Shown here in pieces: positions 18,611 to 28,294 of a stretch of 64,000 nucleotides of DNA. The DNA lies in assembly GCF_015471405.1 (NCBI RefSeq), contig NZ_BLVZ01000003.1, forward strand, positions 248,001 to 312,000. The letters run 5' to 3'. The notes below the pieces were generated by a model that saw only the letters and a list, made by a program, of their open reading frames with translations, had not been told where the DNA came from and did not search any database. Position 1 is the stretch's first letter; every line of letters starts with the position of its first letter. This DNA comes from Pseudomonas cichorii. GTDB taxonomy: Bacteria > Pseudomonadota > Gammaproteobacteria > Pseudomonadales > Pseudomonadaceae. Both the position numbers and the translations under genes were made by a program.

Positions 18611-19025
18611 GGTAATACCTCAGTCCAGGAGAAAATGTGGTGGTCCACTTAAGGAAGCCCGAGGCGGATTTAAAACCTGAAATGTTGCTGTTTAATGACA
18701 ATCAGTCGACTCGTGTCAGAAATGAGCGTTTTTTGTAGTCGATCTCCTACGCCCACCCACAATAAAAAACCGGCAAAGCCTCGTATTTACAGGGGTATCC
18801 TCCTGAATCCCGAAGAGTATCAATCTGCCATCTCATCAGGATGGCGCAGAGCCATCTCTGTTTTTTAATTGTAAGAAAGCACGTCTTTTTAGAACCAATG
18901 TCAGGCAGGAGATGGTTTTTTATAGCGACAAGGTCTTGATCCGCCCATCGGTCGGAAGCGTCGCACCTATCTTTTCCCAAGCCAGACCAATGACAGGTAA
19001 CGACCCAACATTGGAGACTCACATC
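18611..19025. other. Intergenic region between divergent pstS and small secreted-protein genes
   Basis: About 415 bp carrying both promoters. Apart from the weak Pho-box candidate I see no gene; the short frames on either strand lack ribosome sites and recognisable products. Confidence 0.5.
18684..18701 (-). promoter_or_regulatory. Weak Pho-box candidate upstream of pstS
   Basis: On the minus strand the 18-mer reads TTGTCATTAAACAGCAAC. The first 7-mer matches the CTGTCAT half-site at six of seven positions; the second half is poor (three of seven). The position, about 75 bp before the start codon, is suitable. This is suggestive only. Confidence 0.3.
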
Positions 19026-19319
19026 ATGATCGGCAACCGAATAGCGGCTTTGGGCATTGCGGCCTTACTGGCAGGTATGAGCGCAGGTGCATGGGCAGGA
19101 TCGACCGGCCCTACCCATCCAGAAGGCAATGACCCGGACAGCCCGGCCATGGAGCTGAAAAGCGATCAGGAAGACAACACCGACGGCAGCAGCCCCGAAG
19201 CAGACGGCAGGGTCCCTGACCCGGAGCAAACCAACGGGATGGGCAGCGACAGCACTCAGGGCTCGAACGGCGATAACGACAGCAGTACCGCCAATGATAA
19301 AAAACCCTCGGATCACTGA
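19026..19319 (+). CDS. Small secreted acidic protein, function unknown
   Basis: A 97-residue protein with a convincing Sec signal (MIGNRIAALGIAALLAGMSAGAWA, about 24 residues). The mature part is hydrophilic, rich in Asp, Glu, Ser, Asn and Gly and without Cys, probably disordered. The start at 19026 has GGAG 10 bases upstream; the longer frame from 18912 would bury the signal. I do not recognise a family. It stands next to pstS, but this does not establish a phosphate role. Confidence 0.7.
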   Translation: MIGNRIAALGIAALLAGMSAGAWAGSTGPTHPEGNDPDSPAMELKSDQEDNTDGSSPEADGRVPDPEQTNGMGSDSTQGSNGDNDSSTANDKKPSDH

Positions 19320-19321
19320 GA

Positions 19322-20986
19322 TCAGTCCAGTTGATCGGGTGCCCACTGCACGTAACAGACTTCTACAGGCATGCCATGCTCGGCACAGAAATCCAGCCAG
19401 CGCAGTTGGTTGTCCTGTAGCCGGTCGCCAGGCCCCTTGACCTCGATCATGCGATAACGACGCTGTTCGGGGAAAAACTGAATCAGGTCCGGCATACCGG
19501 TGCGATTGGCCTTGATGTCTTGCAGCAGTCGACGAAACCAGTGGCCAAGATGCTCGGCAGGCAGACAATGCAGCGCCTGTTCCAGCAGTTCAGGGGTCAG
19601 AACGTTCCAGAACACGAAAGGCGATTGCAGGCCGGATTTGCTCTGGAAGTGCTCACGAATCGTCGCCTGATAGGCACCTGTTTCCAGTTGGGCCAGACAC
19701 TCGTCAAACAGTGCGGCACGACGCTGGTAGAAATCCGGGCTGAGCAGATCACTGGGAGCACTGTGAAACGGATGGAAAAACGCCCCAGGCAACGGCTCGA
19801 ATATCGCAGGCCAGCACAACAGGCCGAACAATGAGTTGATCAGCGCATTCTCGACGTAATGCACCTCGCTGCCCTCTTCTGCCAGATGCTCGCGGATCAG
19901 GAACTCGACACTCAGACCCGGCACCGGCACCACGCTCAGATCCAGACGTGACACGCTGCGAGCGGCTGCACGCTTCTCGACCGCCAGCCCCAGCTTGCGC
20001 TGCAAACGCGGCAGAATGCGTTGCAGATGCTGAAGCTCGGCATCGTTCTGCGGAACGGCCCTTGCCTGTTCAAGCAATTCCATGGCCCGGGCGTATTCGG
20101 CACTCAGTTCCAGGACCCGAATCTGTCGCGAACGCGCACCGGGGTAATCGCACTGGCGATAGACTTCCAGTGCCAGCGGCCACTCCTGTAAACGCTCGGC
20201 CTGCTGCCCGATATGGAACAACAGCCTGGCGCAGCGTCTTTGCAGCCACGGGTTGCGTGTCTCGATGGCTATCGCCTGTTCAGCCAGCAACGCCAGCTCC
20301 ACGCCCTGCCCCAGCGCTTCCCGACAGGCATGCAACTGGAGGCAGACGTCTATGTCCACCCGTTCGCTGATGGCTCGTGAGTCCGGCGAAAACTCAACCT
20401 TTTCGTAGCGATAGATTCCCAGATCCGCCAGCACGAACTCCGACCATTCCTGATACAGGTTGCCGAAGTACAGCAGGCGCAAGCGATCACACAGCGGCAT
20501 CACCGTCAGCCCGAATACCTGATCGTCCAGATCCGGGTGCCATTGATCCAGAGGCTGGGCGACGTCATACACAGCCTGCAGGCGCGCAAACCACTCTGCC
20601 TTGCGCTCCGGGCCTTTGACCGCATGGGCCTTGAAACACTGGCTCAGCTCGTCCTTGCGCAGCAGTTGAAACAACGCTTCCAGGTCCAGGGCCGGACGTG
20701 AGTCGACCCAACCCAGCGCCAGCAGTGGCGACGCGGCTTCGCGGGTGTCGCCAATCTCGTCATAGTTCAGTTTGCTGGCCCGGAACAGCGTCCCCTTGCG
20801 CATGACCATACGCACCAGCAACCCCTGAGCGGGAGTCGGCAGCCCGGAAAAATCACTGATGAACCGGCGCTCCTGCTCATCGAGCAAATCGTCGTAACGC
20901 TGAACGATCCAGCCAAGTACCTGACGAAAGTTTTCCAGGTAATAAAACGGATTGTCGAGAGGTGAAGTGCTCAAGGATACGGTCAC
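19322..20986 (-). CDS. VRR-NUC domain nuclease, bacterial FAN1 homologue
   Basis: A 554-residue protein resembling the bacterial homologue of Fanconi-associated nuclease 1. The C-terminal VRR-NUC (PD-(D/E)XK) nuclease has GMPDLIQFF and, 10-15 residues on, MIEVKGPGDRLQDNQ, giving the catalytic D...E-V-K pattern. The N-terminal part is helical and contains SAP/TPR-like DNA-binding segments in the family. FAN1 enzymes cut 5' flaps and help to repair interstrand crosslinks. Start placed at GTG 20986, where homology-like sequence begins (VTVSLSTSPLDNPFYYLENF); no ribosome site is obvious and the frame extends to 21124. Confidence 0.82.
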   Translation of the reverse strand: MTVSLSTSPLDNPFYYLENFRQVLGWIVQRYDDLLDEQERRFISDFSGLPTPAQGLLVRMVMRKGTLFRASKLNYDEIGDTREAASPLLALGWVDSRPALDLEALFQLLRKDELSQCFKAHAVKGPERKAEWFARLQAVYDVAQPLDQWHPDLDDQVFGLTVMPLCDRLRLLYFGNLYQEWSEFVLADLGIYRYEKVEFSPDSRAISERVDIDVCLQLHACREALGQGVELALLAEQAIAIETRNPWLQRRCARLLFHIGQQAERLQEWPLALEVYRQCDYPGARSRQIRVLELSAEYARAMELLEQARAVPQNDAELQHLQRILPRLQRKLGLAVEKRAAARSVSRLDLSVVPVPGLSVEFLIREHLAEEGSEVHYVENALINSLFGLLCWPAIFEPLPGAFFHPFHSAPSDLLSPDFYQRRAALFDECLAQLETGAYQATIREHFQSKSGLQSPFVFWNVLTPELLEQALHCLPAEHLGHWFRRLLQDIKANRTGMPDLIQFFPEQRRYRMIEVKGPGDRLQDNQLRWLDFCAEHGMPVEVCYVQWAPDQLD

Positions 20987-21134
20987 ATACGGCAGGGACA
21001 GGCGGCCAAGGATACTGGTTATCCGTACAGATTCCAGCCATGAATCCACCGGTTTTCCCCTTGGCCGATAAATGGTGCATTTCGGGAAAAGGCCTGCGGG
21101 CCGTAAGATCGACTTTTTTGACAAAGGAGCAGAT

Positions 21135-21629
21135 ATGCAAGCGCCGCTGGTTTACCTCGCAGGTTTTGATGTGTTCCGCCAGGACGCCATCGAACATGGC
21201 CGCTATCTGAAAGCCTTGTGTGCCAGCCACGGCCTTGAGGGCCTGTACCCGTTCGACAATGAAGTGCCATCCGGCCTCTCCCCTCACGACACGGCGCAAC
21301 TGATCTGCACAATGAACATCGCAATGATCCAGCGCTGCACGGCGGTGCTCGCCAACCTCAATGTCTTTCGCGGCCTGGAACCCGACTCCGGCACCGCTTT
21401 CGAGGTCGGCATGGCGGTGGCGCTGAACAAGCCGGTCTGGGGATATTTCGAGCCTGTGGCATCCTTGCTCGAACTGGTGCCTCACGATGAAAACGGCTTC
21501 GACAGCCAGGGTTTTATCGTGGAAGACTTCAACCTGCCCCGCAACCTGATGCTCGCCTGCACCTGGGCGGGAAACAGCCCGAGTGCGGAGTCAGGCGTCG
21601 AAGCATTGGCCCGGTATCTGGCACAGTAG
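21135..21629 (+). CDS. Nucleoside 2-deoxyribosyltransferase-like protein
   Basis: A 164-residue protein of the nucleoside 2-deoxyribosyltransferase fold. The N-terminus APLVYLAGFDVF and the later segment LANLNVFRGLEPDSGTAFEVG contain the conserved Asp and Glu typical of the family. The start at 21135 has AAGGAG 7 bases upstream. Members exchange bases on deoxynucleosides or hydrolyse nucleotides in salvage or cleansing. It is divergent from the FAN1-like nuclease, and the pair may share a promoter region, suggesting a DNA/nucleotide damage link (inference). Confidence 0.8.
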   Translation: MQAPLVYLAGFDVFRQDAIEHGRYLKALCASHGLEGLYPFDNEVPSGLSPHDTAQLICTMNIAMIQRCTAVLANLNVFRGLEPDSGTAFEVGMAVALNKPVWGYFEPVASLLELVPHDENGFDSQGFIVEDFNLPRNLMLACTWAGNSPSAESGVEALARYLAQ

Positions 21630-21665
21630 GCGTAATGCCGATCAGTCAAGGTAGGCATGTCACTT

Positions 21666-21755
21666 GTGGGAGGGGCCTTGGCCGCGACGGCCTGCTGACA
21701 GGCAACACATTTTCAGTATCTTCACACATGCTGTCGCGGCCACGGCCCCTCTCAC
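21666..21755. repeat. REPIN-like element, family B, with internal spacer
   Basis: Inverted family B arms (21666-21687 and 21734-21755) flank a 46-bp spacer containing ACACATTTTCAG and ending in CATGCTG. The spacer is shared with the copy at 33054-33143, so the whole unit of about 90 bp, not just the arms, is repeated. Confidence 0.85.
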
Positions 21756-21786
21756 GGATTGCGAATCAGAGTAGGTAAAATCAGGC

Positions 21787-22005
21787 TCACCCCAATGTCG
21801 CTGATCCGATATCGCCCGTGATCGTCGGATCAAGCTTGTCGGCATCGACAAAATCATCAAGGCCCAGGATATCCAGGTCCAGATACCCTTCCGGGTCATT
21901 GTCTTCATCGGCATCGGCATCGTTCAAAGGCGACTGGTCACCGCCAAAATGCTGTGCCGGACGGGGAAACAGAGAGAGGTCCGGTGAATGTGAAAATGTC
22001 TGCAT
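21787..22005 (-). CDS. Small acidic protein, function unknown
   Basis: A 72-residue frame with AGGAG 11 bases before the ATG. The product is very acidic in the middle (DADADEDNDPEG) with LDLDILGLDDF following; it has no signal peptide or Cys. I recognise no family. The spacing to the ribosome site is long, so the call is tentative. It lies alone between a REPIN and a LysR gene. Confidence 0.45.
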   Translation of the reverse strand: MQTFSHSPDLSLFPRPAQHFGGDQSPLNDADADEDNDPEGYLDLDILGLDDFVDADKLDPTITGDIGSATLG

Positions 22006-22101
22006 CGCTGTCGGGCTCCTGTTTTATCTCATGAAATCAGACACGTCCTACGCATCTGCATAACCACAGGCTAACGCAGCCGCGGATAAAAGCGCAAAAC
22101 C

Positions 22102-23004
22102 TCAGGCCCAGCTCACAAAATCGCCTCCGTTATCACGCAACATCTGCAACATGCTCTGGGCCGCCGGAGACAGATACCCCCCTCTGCGCATCGTCACGCC
22201 GATGGTGCGTTTCATCGTGGTCTGTTCCAGGCGCACTTCGCGAAGATGCTGCATGTTCTTGCCAAACTCCAGCGATTCCCGGGCAATAAAACTCAGCAGG
22301 TTGCTTTGGGCAATCAGCCCCGGCAGCAGGGAAATCGAATTCGCCTCGATCTGCACCACAGGCAGCGGCAAACCATGGGCAGCAAAGGTTGCATCCAGCC
22401 ATTTGCGCGAGGACACGCCTATGGGCGGCAACACCCAGCGATAGGCCGTCAAGTCGCTCATCTGCATGGGCGCCTTGAAAATCGGGTGATGCTCGCTGGC
22501 AATGACCACCGCCTCGTCCTTGAGAATCGGGAAACTGGTGACCTGTTCGTCATCAGGAATCAACGAGCAGATAATCATGTCCAGTTGCCCCGAACGCAGG
22601 GATTCACTGAGCAGGTCATCCTGTCCGACCACCAGCTTGAAGGTCACGTCCGGTGCCCGTTGCAGCAGGGCCGATGTCAGTTTGGGCATCAGGTATTCGG
22701 CCATGGTAGCGGCACACCCCACGCGGATATTACCGACCATGCCACTGGCGAAATCCCGGACCTCGCGCTGGGTCTGGGCAATGCTCTGCTGCAACTCCTT
22801 GCCACGGGCCTGCAACAGTTCGCCGACCGGCGTCAGCTTGATGCGTCGCCCGTCACGCTGGAACAGCCGTGTACCAAAAGACTCCTCAAGGCGCTGGATG
22901 CTTTTGGTCAGTGCTGGCTGGCTGCGATTGAGCTTTTCGGCAGCGCGGCCCAGATGGCCCAGTTCGGCGATGGTGTCGAAATAAGTGAGGTCCCGCAGGT
23001 CCAT
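22102..23004 (-). CDS. LysR-type transcriptional regulator
   Basis: A 300-residue LysR regulator: winged helix at the N-terminus (LTYFDTIAELGHLGRAAEKLNRSQPALTKSIQRLEE) and an effector-binding domain. Start at ATG 23004 (MDLRDL), with TTG 23013 as an alternative and no strong ribosome site. It is divergent from the AbrB-family permease across about 120 bp of AT-rich sequence, a standard layout for a LysR and its target gene. Confidence 0.88.
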   Translation of the reverse strand: MDLRDLTYFDTIAELGHLGRAAEKLNRSQPALTKSIQRLEESFGTRLFQRDGRRIKLTPVGELLQARGKELQQSIAQTQREVRDFASGMVGNIRVGCAATMAEYLMPKLTSALLQRAPDVTFKLVVGQDDLLSESLRSGQLDMIICSLIPDDEQVTSFPILKDEAVVIASEHHPIFKAPMQMSDLTAYRWVLPPIGVSSRKWLDATFAAHGLPLPVVQIEANSISLLPGLIAQSNLLSFIARESLEFGKNMQHLREVRLEQTTMKRTIGVTMRRGGYLSPAAQSMLQMLRDNGGDFVSWA

Positions 23005-23125
23005 ATCTATCAACCAAAGTTATCAATTCATGATTATTAGAAAATAGACTTGATTGATTAGAGTGTCGATACTCTCCCTGTCCGATCAGCTCCTGACCGG
23101 CCAGCCAAAGTCTGGGAGAACCTCC

Positions 23126-24214
23126 TTGCCACGTGCTTCAAGCCTGTCGTTATCCACGCTGTCTCCTCTGGCCCAATGGGCAAGCCTGCTGCTGATTGCA
23201 GGCACCTTCGGGCAACTCCTCAAATTCCTGAATGTTCCCGCAGCACTGTTTCTGGGGCCGATGCTGGTAGCCATTGGCTTCGGCGTCTCAGGCGCAACCA
23301 TTCGCATGAATAAAAAGCTCTTCCAGCTGGGCCAGGGCGCGGTGGGTGTGTTGATCGCCCATGCCATGACCATGGGCGTGCTGATCACCGCCATGCAGTC
23401 CTGGCATGTGATGTTATTCGCCACGCTCCTGACCGTCATACTCAGCGCAGTGGTCGGGCTGGTGCTGGTGCGCTTTGCCGGCATCCCCAGCAACACGGCC
23501 GCCTGGGGAACCTCGCCGGGCGCGGCATCGGCGATGGTGGCCATGTCCGAAGACTATGGCGCCGACTCACGGGTGGTCGCCACCATGCAATATGTGCGCG
23601 TCGTGTGTGTCGTGGTGGTCGGGTCACTGGTCAGCCGCTTCATGGGCGCGCCTGACAGCGGCGCCGATCTGCACAGTAGCGAAGTCGCGCTGCAAAGCAT
23701 GAATCTTCTGGACCTTGGGCTGAGCCTCGGGGTCATCGTGATCGGTGTGCTGCTGGGTTCTAGAATGCCGGCCGGCGCCTTGCTGGTGCCGCTGGTGCTC
23801 GGCGGTGCCCTGCAATTGAGCGGCCTGCTGCAGATCACCATACCCACCTGGCTGCTGGCCATGGGGTATGGCGCCATTGGTTGCTACATCGGCTTGCGCT
23901 TTGACCGAGACACCATCAGCTACGTCTGGCGACGCCTGCCAATGATGATCTTCGCCTCGATGCTGCTGATCGTGCTGTGCGCCCTTTCAGCCTGGTTGAT
24001 TGCAGCAATGCTGGGCAAGGACTACCTCTCGGTCTACCTGGCCACCAGCCCCGGCGGCCTGGATGCGATGGCGATCATTGCCATCGACACCCACGCCGAC
24101 GTTGGCTTTGTACTGGCGATGCAGACCCTGCGCCTGTTCGGGGTGATCCTGACCGGCAGTTTCCTGGCCCGCCAGATCATCCGCCTGACCGACAAGCGTC
24201 TGCCGGCGCACTGA
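23126..24214 (+). CDS. AbrB family putative membrane transporter
   Basis: A 362-residue inner-membrane protein of the AbrB (PF05145) family, with two similar halves of about five hydrophobic segments each. Family features include LGPMLVAI, GVLIAHAMT and the motifs AWGTSPGAASAMVAMSEDYGAD and ATSPGGLDAMAIIA, which mark the two repeats. The start is placed at TTG 23126 because GGGAGA lies 7 bases upstream; the frame is open to 23054. The family's substrate is not established. Probably regulated by the divergent LysR protein. Confidence 0.8.
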   Translation: MPRASSLSLSTLSPLAQWASLLLIAGTFGQLLKFLNVPAALFLGPMLVAIGFGVSGATIRMNKKLFQLGQGAVGVLIAHAMTMGVLITAMQSWHVMLFATLLTVILSAVVGLVLVRFAGIPSNTAAWGTSPGAASAMVAMSEDYGADSRVVATMQYVRVVCVVVVGSLVSRFMGAPDSGADLHSSEVALQSMNLLDLGLSLGVIVIGVLLGSRMPAGALLVPLVLGGALQLSGLLQITIPTWLLAMGYGAIGCYIGLRFDRDTISYVWRRLPMMIFASMLLIVLCALSAWLIAAMLGKDYLSVYLATSPGGLDAMAIIAIDTHADVGFVLAMQTLRLFGVILTGSFLARQIIRLTDKRLPAH

Positions 24215-24220
24215 CGCCGG

Positions 24221-25465
24221 TCAGTCCATACCCGACAGCGCACTGGCCAGGCTTGGCGCCAGGGGCAATACCGGCAGCAGAGTGGCCTGATAGGCGTGAT
24301 ACAGGTCCGGCTTGCCCGGCCAGATGTCCGCGCTGGGCACATTCTGTTCGTTGAGTTCATGACGCCAGCTACCGTGTTCATGGTCGATGAACAGGGTTTC
24401 GTTGAACTCCCAGAAGCGGCGGTACCAATCCTCGTAGTGTTTTTCGCCGGTGCGTTGCAGCAACGCGGCAGCTGCGGCCGCCGCTTCGCAATGAGTCCAG
24501 TGCAGACGATGACGCACGACCGGGCGGTTTTCCCAGTCCAGGGTGTAGACAATGCCCGGCGCGCCATCGACATCCCAGCCATGTTGACAGGCATTGGCAA
24601 ACAACTGGCGGGCATCGCTCAGCAGCCAGTCCGGTGTCGCACGGCCTGCGCGCTTGAGTGCGGCCTCCAGATGCAGGACCAGACGCGCCCACTCGAAGGC
24701 ATGCCCCGGCGTGGTGCCGAAAGGCCGGAAACCGTCTGCGGGATTGTCGCGGTTGTAGTCGGGCAAAGGCTGCCAGGACTGGCTGAAATGCTCGACGACC
24801 GTGAAGCCATTGGTCGCTGCATGCTGGTGGATGATGCGCTCGACGATACTCAGCGCACGATCAAGCCATTGCACGTCACCGGTGACGTCCGCCAGGGCCA
24901 GAAAGGCTTCAGTACTGTGCATATTGCTGTTGGCGCCACGATAGGCTTCTTCGCTCTGCCAGTCCCGGGCAAAGGACTCGCGCATGGCACCTTCTTCGTC
25001 GCTCCAGAAACGGGTCTTGATAACCTGGATCGCATCGGACAGCAGCGCTTGTGCGCCCTCGCGCCCCGCCACCACCGCCGAGCTGGCAGCCAGAGCGACA
25101 AAGGCATGCAGGTACGCCTGTTTGTCCGTCTTGCCGCCCTCTTCCAGCGCAGCGCTGAACCAGCCGCCGTGCTCGGCATCACGCAAGGGGCCGCTGAGGG
25201 CTGCGATGCCATGATCCACCAGCGCAGCGCAGCCGGGAATACCCTGAACGTGGGCCATGGCGAAACTGTGGGTCATGCGGGCGGTGTTCATGGTCTGGGC
25301 CGTGGCGCCGACCATAAGCCGACCATAGCCATCAAGGCTGCCGAAGCCGTTTTCCAGCTTCGAGGCCTTGGCGAAGGTCAGCAGGCGAGTACCTTCCTGC
25401 GCCAGCCATTGATGATGACGTTGCGAAAGCAGCCAACTGCTGAAGTTGTAGTTGTTATTGTCCAT
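24221..25465 (-). CDS. AGE family epimerase/isomerase (mannose isomerase-like)
   Basis: A 414-residue (alpha/alpha)6-barrel enzyme of the N-acylglucosamine 2-epimerase family, closest in length and motifs to D-mannose isomerase and YihS aldose-ketose isomerases. Conserved segments include RMTHSFAMAHVQG, NSNMHSTEAFLAL, TPGHAFEWARLVL and DHEHGSWRHEL, which hold the catalytic His residues. It would interconvert free mannose and fructose in the cytoplasm. The gene is single, convergent with the AbrB gene (6 bp apart). Confidence 0.85.
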   Translation of the reverse strand: MDNNNYNFSSWLLSQRHHQWLAQEGTRLLTFAKASKLENGFGSLDGYGRLMVGATAQTMNTARMTHSFAMAHVQGIPGCAALVDHGIAALSGPLRDAEHGGWFSAALEEGGKTDKQAYLHAFVALAASSAVVAGREGAQALLSDAIQVIKTRFWSDEEGAMRESFARDWQSEEAYRGANSNMHSTEAFLALADVTGDVQWLDRALSIVERIIHQHAATNGFTVVEHFSQSWQPLPDYNRDNPADGFRPFGTTPGHAFEWARLVLHLEAALKRAGRATPDWLLSDARQLFANACQHGWDVDGAPGIVYTLDWENRPVVRHRLHWTHCEAAAAAAALLQRTGEKHYEDWYRRFWEFNETLFIDHEHGSWRHELNEQNVPSADIWPGKPDLYHAYQATLLPVLPLAPSLASALSGMD

Positions 25466-25575
25466 GACGCGATGCCGCCTCCAACGATAAGAAATTTACC
25501 GGTGGTCTTTCCGACCGTGGGCAATCATGCGCGCCACGGTCGGTCAGCGGCAAGCGGACCTGTAAAGGTTCTGCT

Positions 25576-27201
25576 TCAGACCTTGAAGTTGGACACGACC
25601 TGATTCAGGTCGGCAGCCAGGCGCGACAGCTCATGGCTGGAGGCGCTGATCTGGTTCGCGCCCTGAGTCGACTGCATGGACAGGTCGCGGATATTGACAA
25701 TATTGCGGTCCACTTCACGGGCCACCTGGGCCTGTTCTTCAGCAGCGCTGGCGATCACCAGGTTGCGTTCGGAGATCTGATTGATCGACGAAGTGATTTC
25801 GCTCAGGGACTCACCCGCACCTTGAGCCAGCGACAGCGTGGAATCTGCACGGTCGCGGCTGGTCATCATCGACTCCAGGGCCTGTGCCGAACCATTACGC
25901 ATGGCGCTGACCATGGTGTCGATTTCCAGGGTCGACTGCTGGGTACGATGAGCCAGTGCCCGCACCTCATCAGCCACCACCGCGAAACCACGACCGGACT
26001 CACCGGCCCGCGCAGCTTCGATGGCCGCGTTGAGCGCCAGCAGGTTGGTCTGTTCGGCGATGGAGCGGATCACATCCAGCACCTTGCCGATGTCCTGGGA
26101 TTGATCGGCCAGGTTCTGGACCAGTGCCGAAGTGGCCTGCACGTTGGTGGTCAGGGTCTGGATCGACTGGACGGTCTCGATCACCCGCGCCTGTCCGGCC
26201 TTGGCCGAGGTACTGGAATGGTTGGAAGCATCGGAGGTGGACACTGCGTTGCGTGCCACTTCTTCGACAGCCGAGGTCATTTCGTTGATGGCCGTGGCAG
26301 CCTGATCGATCTCGGCGTTCTGTTGATTCAGGCCGCGATAGCTGTCTTCAGTGACCGAGTTGAGTTCGGTAGCAGCGGATGCCAACTGAGTGGCGGAGCT
26401 GCTGATATTGCGCATGGCCAGACGCAGGTTGGCTTGCATCTGCTCCAGCGCACGCAGCAGGCGAGTGACTTCATCGCTGCCATCAACCACGATGTCATGG
26501 GTCAGATCACCCTTGGCCACATGTTCGGCGGCAGACACTGCACTCTCCAGCGGCCTGACGATACTGCGGGTCAGCAACAGAGCCAGACCAATAGTGCCCA
26601 GAGCGGCAAGGATCACGAACGCAATCACGATATTGCGTGACTGGTCATATTGAATCTCGGCGGCCTTGCCTTCGGCATCGACCTTCTGGTTGTAGAACTC
26701 ACCCATGTCGCTCAGTTGTTTGCCCGAGCCATCGACAATGGTTTTCATATCGACCAGCAGCAGCTTGTTCAAGCCGGCGCTGTCATTCTGGCCAGCGAGC
26801 ACAAATGAGCGCTCCAGGGCTTTCTGATATTCAGCCAGGCTGACGCGGAACTGGTCGGCGAGGGCCTTTTCTTCCGGGGTATCGACAAACTTGTCGAGGA
26901 TATCGAGCTTCTTGGCCAGATCCTGATTACGCACGTCCATCTGACTGCGATAGGTAGGAATATTCTTCGGGTCCGGGTCCAGAGCCATACGCAGGGAAAT
27001 CGTACGAATACGCAGCATGGTTTCACGAATGTCGTTGACTACGCGCATGCTAGGCAGCCAATTGGTCTCAACCGCAATCTCGCTTTGGCGAATCGCAGAC
27101 ATCTGTACCAGAGCGAACCAACCCAACAACGCAACCAGCAGGGAAATCAGGGTAAAACCCAGGCCCGCACGGCGAGCGATAGTCAATTTGCGTAAGTTCA
27201 T
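25576..27201 (-). CDS. Methyl-accepting chemotaxis protein, four-helix-bundle sensor
   Basis: A 541-residue chemoreceptor: TM1 (about 10-32), periplasmic four-helix-bundle (4HB_MCP) sensor, TM2 (about 190-210), HAMP and the signalling coiled coil with the hairpin [21 protein letters not shown]. In this family the four-helix sensors bind small organic acids or amino acids; the ligand cannot be read here. No pentapeptide for CheR/CheB tethering is seen at the C-terminus. It precedes the carbohydrate locus at 27395-33035 but is transcribed on its own. Confidence 0.9.
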   Translation of the reverse strand: MNLRKLTIARRAGLGFTLISLLVALLGWFALVQMSAIRQSEIAVETNWLPSMRVVNDIRETMLRIRTISLRMALDPDPKNIPTYRSQMDVRNQDLAKKLDILDKFVDTPEEKALADQFRVSLAEYQKALERSFVLAGQNDSAGLNKLLLVDMKTIVDGSGKQLSDMGEFYNQKVDAEGKAAEIQYDQSRNIVIAFVILAALGTIGLALLLTRSIVRPLESAVSAAEHVAKGDLTHDIVVDGSDEVTRLLRALEQMQANLRLAMRNISSSATQLASAATELNSVTEDSYRGLNQQNAEIDQAATAINEMTSAVEEVARNAVSTSDASNHSSTSAKAGQARVIETVQSIQTLTTNVQATSALVQNLADQSQDIGKVLDVIRSIAEQTNLLALNAAIEAARAGESGRGFAVVADEVRALAHRTQQSTLEIDTMVSAMRNGSAQALESMMTSRDRADSTLSLAQGAGESLSEITSSINQISERNLVIASAAEEQAQVAREVDRNIVNIRDLSMQSTQGANQISASSHELSRLAADLNQVVSNFKV

Positions 27202-27394
27202 GGCGAGGACTCTTATATTTTGAAAGGCAGTTTTGCAGCAGCGTTGTCAGACAACCACCTAACATATCGACGTGCCATGACGCTTCTTGAGAGCCGGGCG
27301 ACATCATTTTTCAAACAGCCACAACACTATTTACGTCAATGACATTGTTGCGACGGAGCCTGTCGCCCACAGACTCCGCCCCGGTTTTATACCT

Positions 27395-28264
27395 TCACTT
27401 GCTGGAAGCCCGCTCAGCAGCCAACTCGGCAAGCAGGTTTTGTCTTGCGGTCGTGATGATCGCTGCCGGGTCCTTTGGCAGATCATGTTCGACGATATAG
27501 AGAGGTCTATCGGTGCGCTCATAAGCGGGAATGATTTCTTTCCAGCTCAACAACCCTTCACCCAAGGGTGCGAAGTTCATTTCGTCGTCACGCACTCCGA
27601 TTCCGGAGTTGTCCTTGGCATGGATGGCAAACAGTCGACCGGCATATTGTCTGATAAAACGGGCCGGATCGTGGCCGCCGCGATAAATCCAGGCCACATC
27701 GACTTCAAGCAAAAGGTTCTCGGGCCTTGTAGAACTGACCAGCCACTCAAAGGCGGTTTTGCCCTGGTACTTTTTCATTTCAAAGTCGTGGTTATGGTAT
27801 GCCAGCTTCATGCCGTACTCGCGCAGCCTGGCACCCAGACGATCCAGCTCCCCACCCAGCTTGCGCCAACCTGCTGCATCGACTGGCCGGTCGGCCGGAT
27901 CAAGCCAGGGCAGCACCAGAACCTTGTTGCCAATGGTCTGATTGAAAGCAATGGTGGCCGGAAGATTGTTGCGCAAGGTTGCCAGCTGTTCGTGGGAAGA
28001 GACCACGTTCAACTGATACTTATCCAGCAGAAACTTGAGTTCATTGGCTGTAACACCCTGGTTACCCACGACCTCGACCGAGCGAAAGCCTGCACTTTTT
28101 GCCATCGCCAATTGCTGCTCAAGCGTACCGGCATTGCGCAGCGTATACATTTGCAGGGCAATCGGGCTGGTTGCACTTGAAGGCGGCGCAGCCATCGCTG
28201 CGCTTCCTCCAGATACGACCCCGATAAATAGTGCAGACAGTGCGGCAGACTTCATGAAACCCAT
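27395..28264 (-). CDS. Exported sugar isomerase/epimerase-like TIM barrel
   Basis: A 289-residue xylose-isomerase-like TIM barrel (AP_endonuc_2 family). It has a signal peptide (residues 1-25, ending SGGSAAMAA), so it should work in the periplasm, unlike most sugar isomerases. Metal-site segments are seen: LAYHNHDFE, LLLEVDVAWIYRGG and AIHAKDN. AAGGAA precedes the ATG at 28264. It is the distal gene of the LacI-controlled locus. Exported members of this family are found beside Gfo/Idh/MocA oxidoreductases in 3-keto-glycoside degradation, which is the pathway I would propose (inference). Confidence 0.82.
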   Translation of the reverse strand: MGFMKSAALSALFIGVVSGGSAAMAAPPSSATSPIALQMYTLRNAGTLEQQLAMAKSAGFRSVEVVGNQGVTANELKFLLDKYQLNVVSSHEQLATLRNNLPATIAFNQTIGNKVLVLPWLDPADRPVDAAGWRKLGGELDRLGARLREYGMKLAYHNHDFEMKKYQGKTAFEWLVSSTRPENLLLEVDVAWIYRGGHDPARFIRQYAGRLFAIHAKDNSGIGVRDDEMNFAPLGEGLLSWKEIIPAYERTDRPLYIVEHDLPKDPAAIITTARQNLLAELAAERASSK

Positions 28265-28294
28265 GGCAACTTCCTTTATTGGTTATTGGTATAT

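Noticed and set aside
18747..19022. Minus-strand frame of 91 codons near pstS
   Set aside because: Trp/Cys-rich and unlike a real protein; it lies in the divergent promoter region.
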